Origin: Bradyrhizobium sp. MOS003
GTDB taxonomy: Bacteria > Pseudomonadota > Alphaproteobacteria > Rhizobiales > Xanthobacteraceae
Assembly (NCBI RefSeq): GCF_003020125.1
Contig: NZ_PYFW01000012.1
Coordinates: forward strand, 1 to 64,000
DNA length: 64,000 bases
Direction: 5' to 3'
The notes beneath the pieces are model-generated. The model was not told the origin of the DNA, ran no database searches, and saw nothing but the letters and a program-made list of their open reading frames with translations. A program made the translations under genes and the position numbers. Shown piece after piece: positions 62,589-64,000 of this stretch. Every line of letters begins with the position of its first letter. Within the stretch, counting starts at the first letter, position 1.

Positions 62589-62957
62589 ATGATTCAGATG
62601 CAGACCAACCTCGACGTGGCCGACAATTCTGGCGCACGCCGTGTCATGTGTATCAAGGTGCTCGGGGGCTCCAAGCGCCGCTACGCCACGATTGGCGACA
62701 TCATCGTCGTTTCGATCAAGGAAGCAATTCCGCGTGGCAAGGTGAAGAAGGGCGACGTGATGAAGGCCGTCGTGGTGCGCGTCCGCAAGGACATTCGCCG
62801 TGCCGACGGTTCGGTCATCCGCTTCGACCGCAACGCCGCCGTCCTGATCAACAACCAGTCCGAGCCGGTCGGCACCCGTATCTTCGGGCCCGTGCCGCGC
62901 GAGCTGCGCGCGAAGAACCACATGAAGATCATCTCGCTCGCGCCGGAGGTGCTGTGA
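62589..62957 (+). CDS. rplN: 50S ribosomal protein L14
   Basis: This 122-residue L14 starts MIQMQTNLDVADNSGARRVM and has GDIIVVSIKEAIPRGKVKKG. It contacts the 30S subunit. An 83-bp gap separates it from rpsQ, in keeping with the S10/spc boundary in E. coli. Confidence 0.99.
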   Translation: MIQMQTNLDVADNSGARRVMCIKVLGGSKRRYATIGDIIVVSIKEAIPRGKVKKGDVMKAVVVRVRKDIRRADGSVIRFDRNAAVLINNQSEPVGTRIFGPVPRELRAKNHMKIISLAPEVL

Positions 62958-63271
62958 TGGCTGCGAAGATCCGCAAGGGCGACAAGGTCGTCGTGCTGAC
63001 CGGTCGCGACAAGGGTCGCACCGGCGAAGTGTTCGAAGTGCGTCCCGACGCCGGCACGGCGCTGGTGCGCGGCATCAACATGGTCAAGCGTCACCAGAAG
63101 CAGACGCAGGCCCAGGAGGGCGGCATCATCTCGAAGGAGTCGCCGATCCAACTGTCCAACATCGCGTATGTCGGCAAGGACGGGAAGCCGACCCGCGTCG
63201 GATTCAAGATTCTGGCGGACGGCAAGAAGGTCCGCATCGCCAAGAGCTCGGGAGCTGAGATCGATGGCTGA
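62957..63271 (+). CDS. rplX: 50S ribosomal protein L24
   Basis: This 104-residue L24 has a KOW motif (KIRKGDKVVVLTGRDKGRTG) and initiates 50S assembly. Its start overlaps the rplN stop as TGATG, indicating coupling. It overlaps rplE by 8 bp. Confidence 0.99.
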   Translation: MAAKIRKGDKVVVLTGRDKGRTGEVFEVRPDAGTALVRGINMVKRHQKQTQAQEGGIISKESPIQLSNIAYVGKDGKPTRVGFKILADGKKVRIAKSSGAEIDG

Positions 63272-63821
63272 GGCCGCTTACACCCCGCGCCTGCGCGCGG
63301 AATACGATGCGAAGATCCGCACGGCCATGACCGAGAAGTTCGGTTATGAGAACGTGATGCAGGTTCCTCGCCTGGATAAGGTCGTGCTGAACATGGGCGT
63401 TGGCGATTCCGTCAACGATCGCAAGAAGGCCGAGACCGCCGCTGCCGAGCTGACCCAGATCGCCGGCCAGAAGGCGATCGTGACCTATTCGCGTATCGCG
63501 ATCGCGACCTTCAAGCTGCGTGAAAACCAGCCCATCGGCTGCAAGGTCACGCTGCGCAAGGCCCACATGTACGAGTTCATCGATCGCCTGGTGACGGTCG
63601 CGCTGCCGCGCGTCCGCGACTTCCGCGGCCTGAACCCGAAGAGCTTCGACGGCCGCGGCAACTATTCGCTCGGCATCAAGGAGCACATCATTTTCCCCGA
63701 GATCGACTTCGACAAGGTCACGGAAGCCCGCGGCATGGACATCACCGTCTGCACCACGGCCAAGACCGACGAAGAGGCGAGGGCCTTGTTGACCGCTTTC
63801 AATTTCCCGTTCCGGCAGTGA
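63264..63821 (+). CDS. rplE: 50S ribosomal protein L5
   Basis: This 185-residue L5 has VPRLDKVVLNMGVGDSVNDR and VTVALPRVRDFRGLNPKSFD. It binds 5S rRNA in the central protuberance. ATG 63264 is preceded by GGGAG. Confidence 0.99.
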   Translation: MAEAAYTPRLRAEYDAKIRTAMTEKFGYENVMQVPRLDKVVLNMGVGDSVNDRKKAETAAAELTQIAGQKAIVTYSRIAIATFKLRENQPIGCKVTLRKAHMYEFIDRLVTVALPRVRDFRGLNPKSFDGRGNYSLGIKEHIIFPEIDFDKVTEARGMDITVCTTAKTDEEARALLTAFNFPFRQ

Positions 63822-63867
63822 GACGCTGACCTAAAGCCTCTCAAACGCGGATACCCAGGAGCCAAGC

Positions 63868-64000
63868 ATGGCAAAGAAGAGTTCAATCGAGAAGAACAAC
63901 CGGCGCAAGCGGATGGCGAAGAACGCCGCTCCCAAGCGCGCCCGGTTGAAGGCGATCATCGCCGACAAGACGCTGCCGATGGAGGAGCGGTTCGCCGCGA
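63868..64000 (+). CDS. rpsN: 30S ribosomal protein S14, truncated by window end
   Basis: The first 44 codons of S14 are present (MAKKSSIEKNNRRKRMAKNA...), with AGGAG upstream of ATG 63868. The reading frame runs off the window edge. The visible part is of the long, zinc-free S14 type as far as can be seen, since no early cysteines occur. It follows rplE, as in the spc operon. Confidence 0.97.
   Translation, partial: MAKKSSIEKNNRRKRMAKNAAPKRARLKAIIADKTLPMEERFAA

Overview
The window is GC-rich alphaproteobacterial chromosome. The ribosomal, RNA polymerase and elongation-factor proteins, together with a long palindromic intergenic repeat at 144-288, fit Bradyrhizobium or a close relative (Nitrobacteraceae). 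The taxon is inferred from sequence style, not from a search.

Layout. (1) 1-6870 is ordinary accessory metabolism: two short-chain dehydrogenases flanking a histidine phosphatase, an AI-2E family transporter with a long cytoplasmic extension, a class-C-type serine hydrolase and a small lipoprotein. (2) 6969-7044 is tRNA-Trp(CCA). (3) 7179-32873 is a surface-carbohydrate cluster of about 26 kb. Most genes run on the minus strand from a divergent control region at 29735-29875, with many 4-25 bp overlaps; three run rightward from the same region. (4) 33229-46754 is secE-nusG-rplK-rplA, a 2-hydroxyacid dehydrogenase, then rplJ-rplL-rpoB-rpoC with a strong terminator. (5) 46946-52352 is a second accessory patch: a flavin oxidoreductase fused to a methyltransferase, an ABC exporter with extremely acidic tails, and a multiply frameshifted FAD monooxygenase pseudogene. 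(6) 53034 to the end is the str-S10-spc ribosomal region: rpsL-rpsG-fusA-tuf, rpsJ through rplE, and a truncated rpsN.

How the carbohydrate genes may work together. A split transketolase could make sedoheptulose 7-phosphate. A SIS-domain isomerase, a nucleotidyltransferase-PfkB kinase fusion in the reverse of HldE order, a HAD phosphatase and two NAD-dependent epimerases together resemble an NDP-heptose pathway. Two PLP aminotransferases, four SAM methyltransferases (two of the C-methyltransferase type), a Gfo/Idh/MocA oxidoreductase, a 2OG-Fe(II) oxygenase, a WbuC-like cupin and a LIC12192-family protein could decorate the sugar. A GT2 glycosyltransferase, two large polytopic GT-C-like membrane proteins and two flippase-like (UPF0104) paralogues could assemble or move it. 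The product is unknown. A decorated, probably amino- and methyl-substituted, higher-carbon sugar on a surface polymer or lipid is my inference.

The strongest candidates for something undescribed are this heptose-like 'sporadic carbohydrate' system lying between tRNA-Trp and secE, the reversed HldE-type fusion, and the oxidoreductase-methyltransferase/ABC pair behind rpoC.
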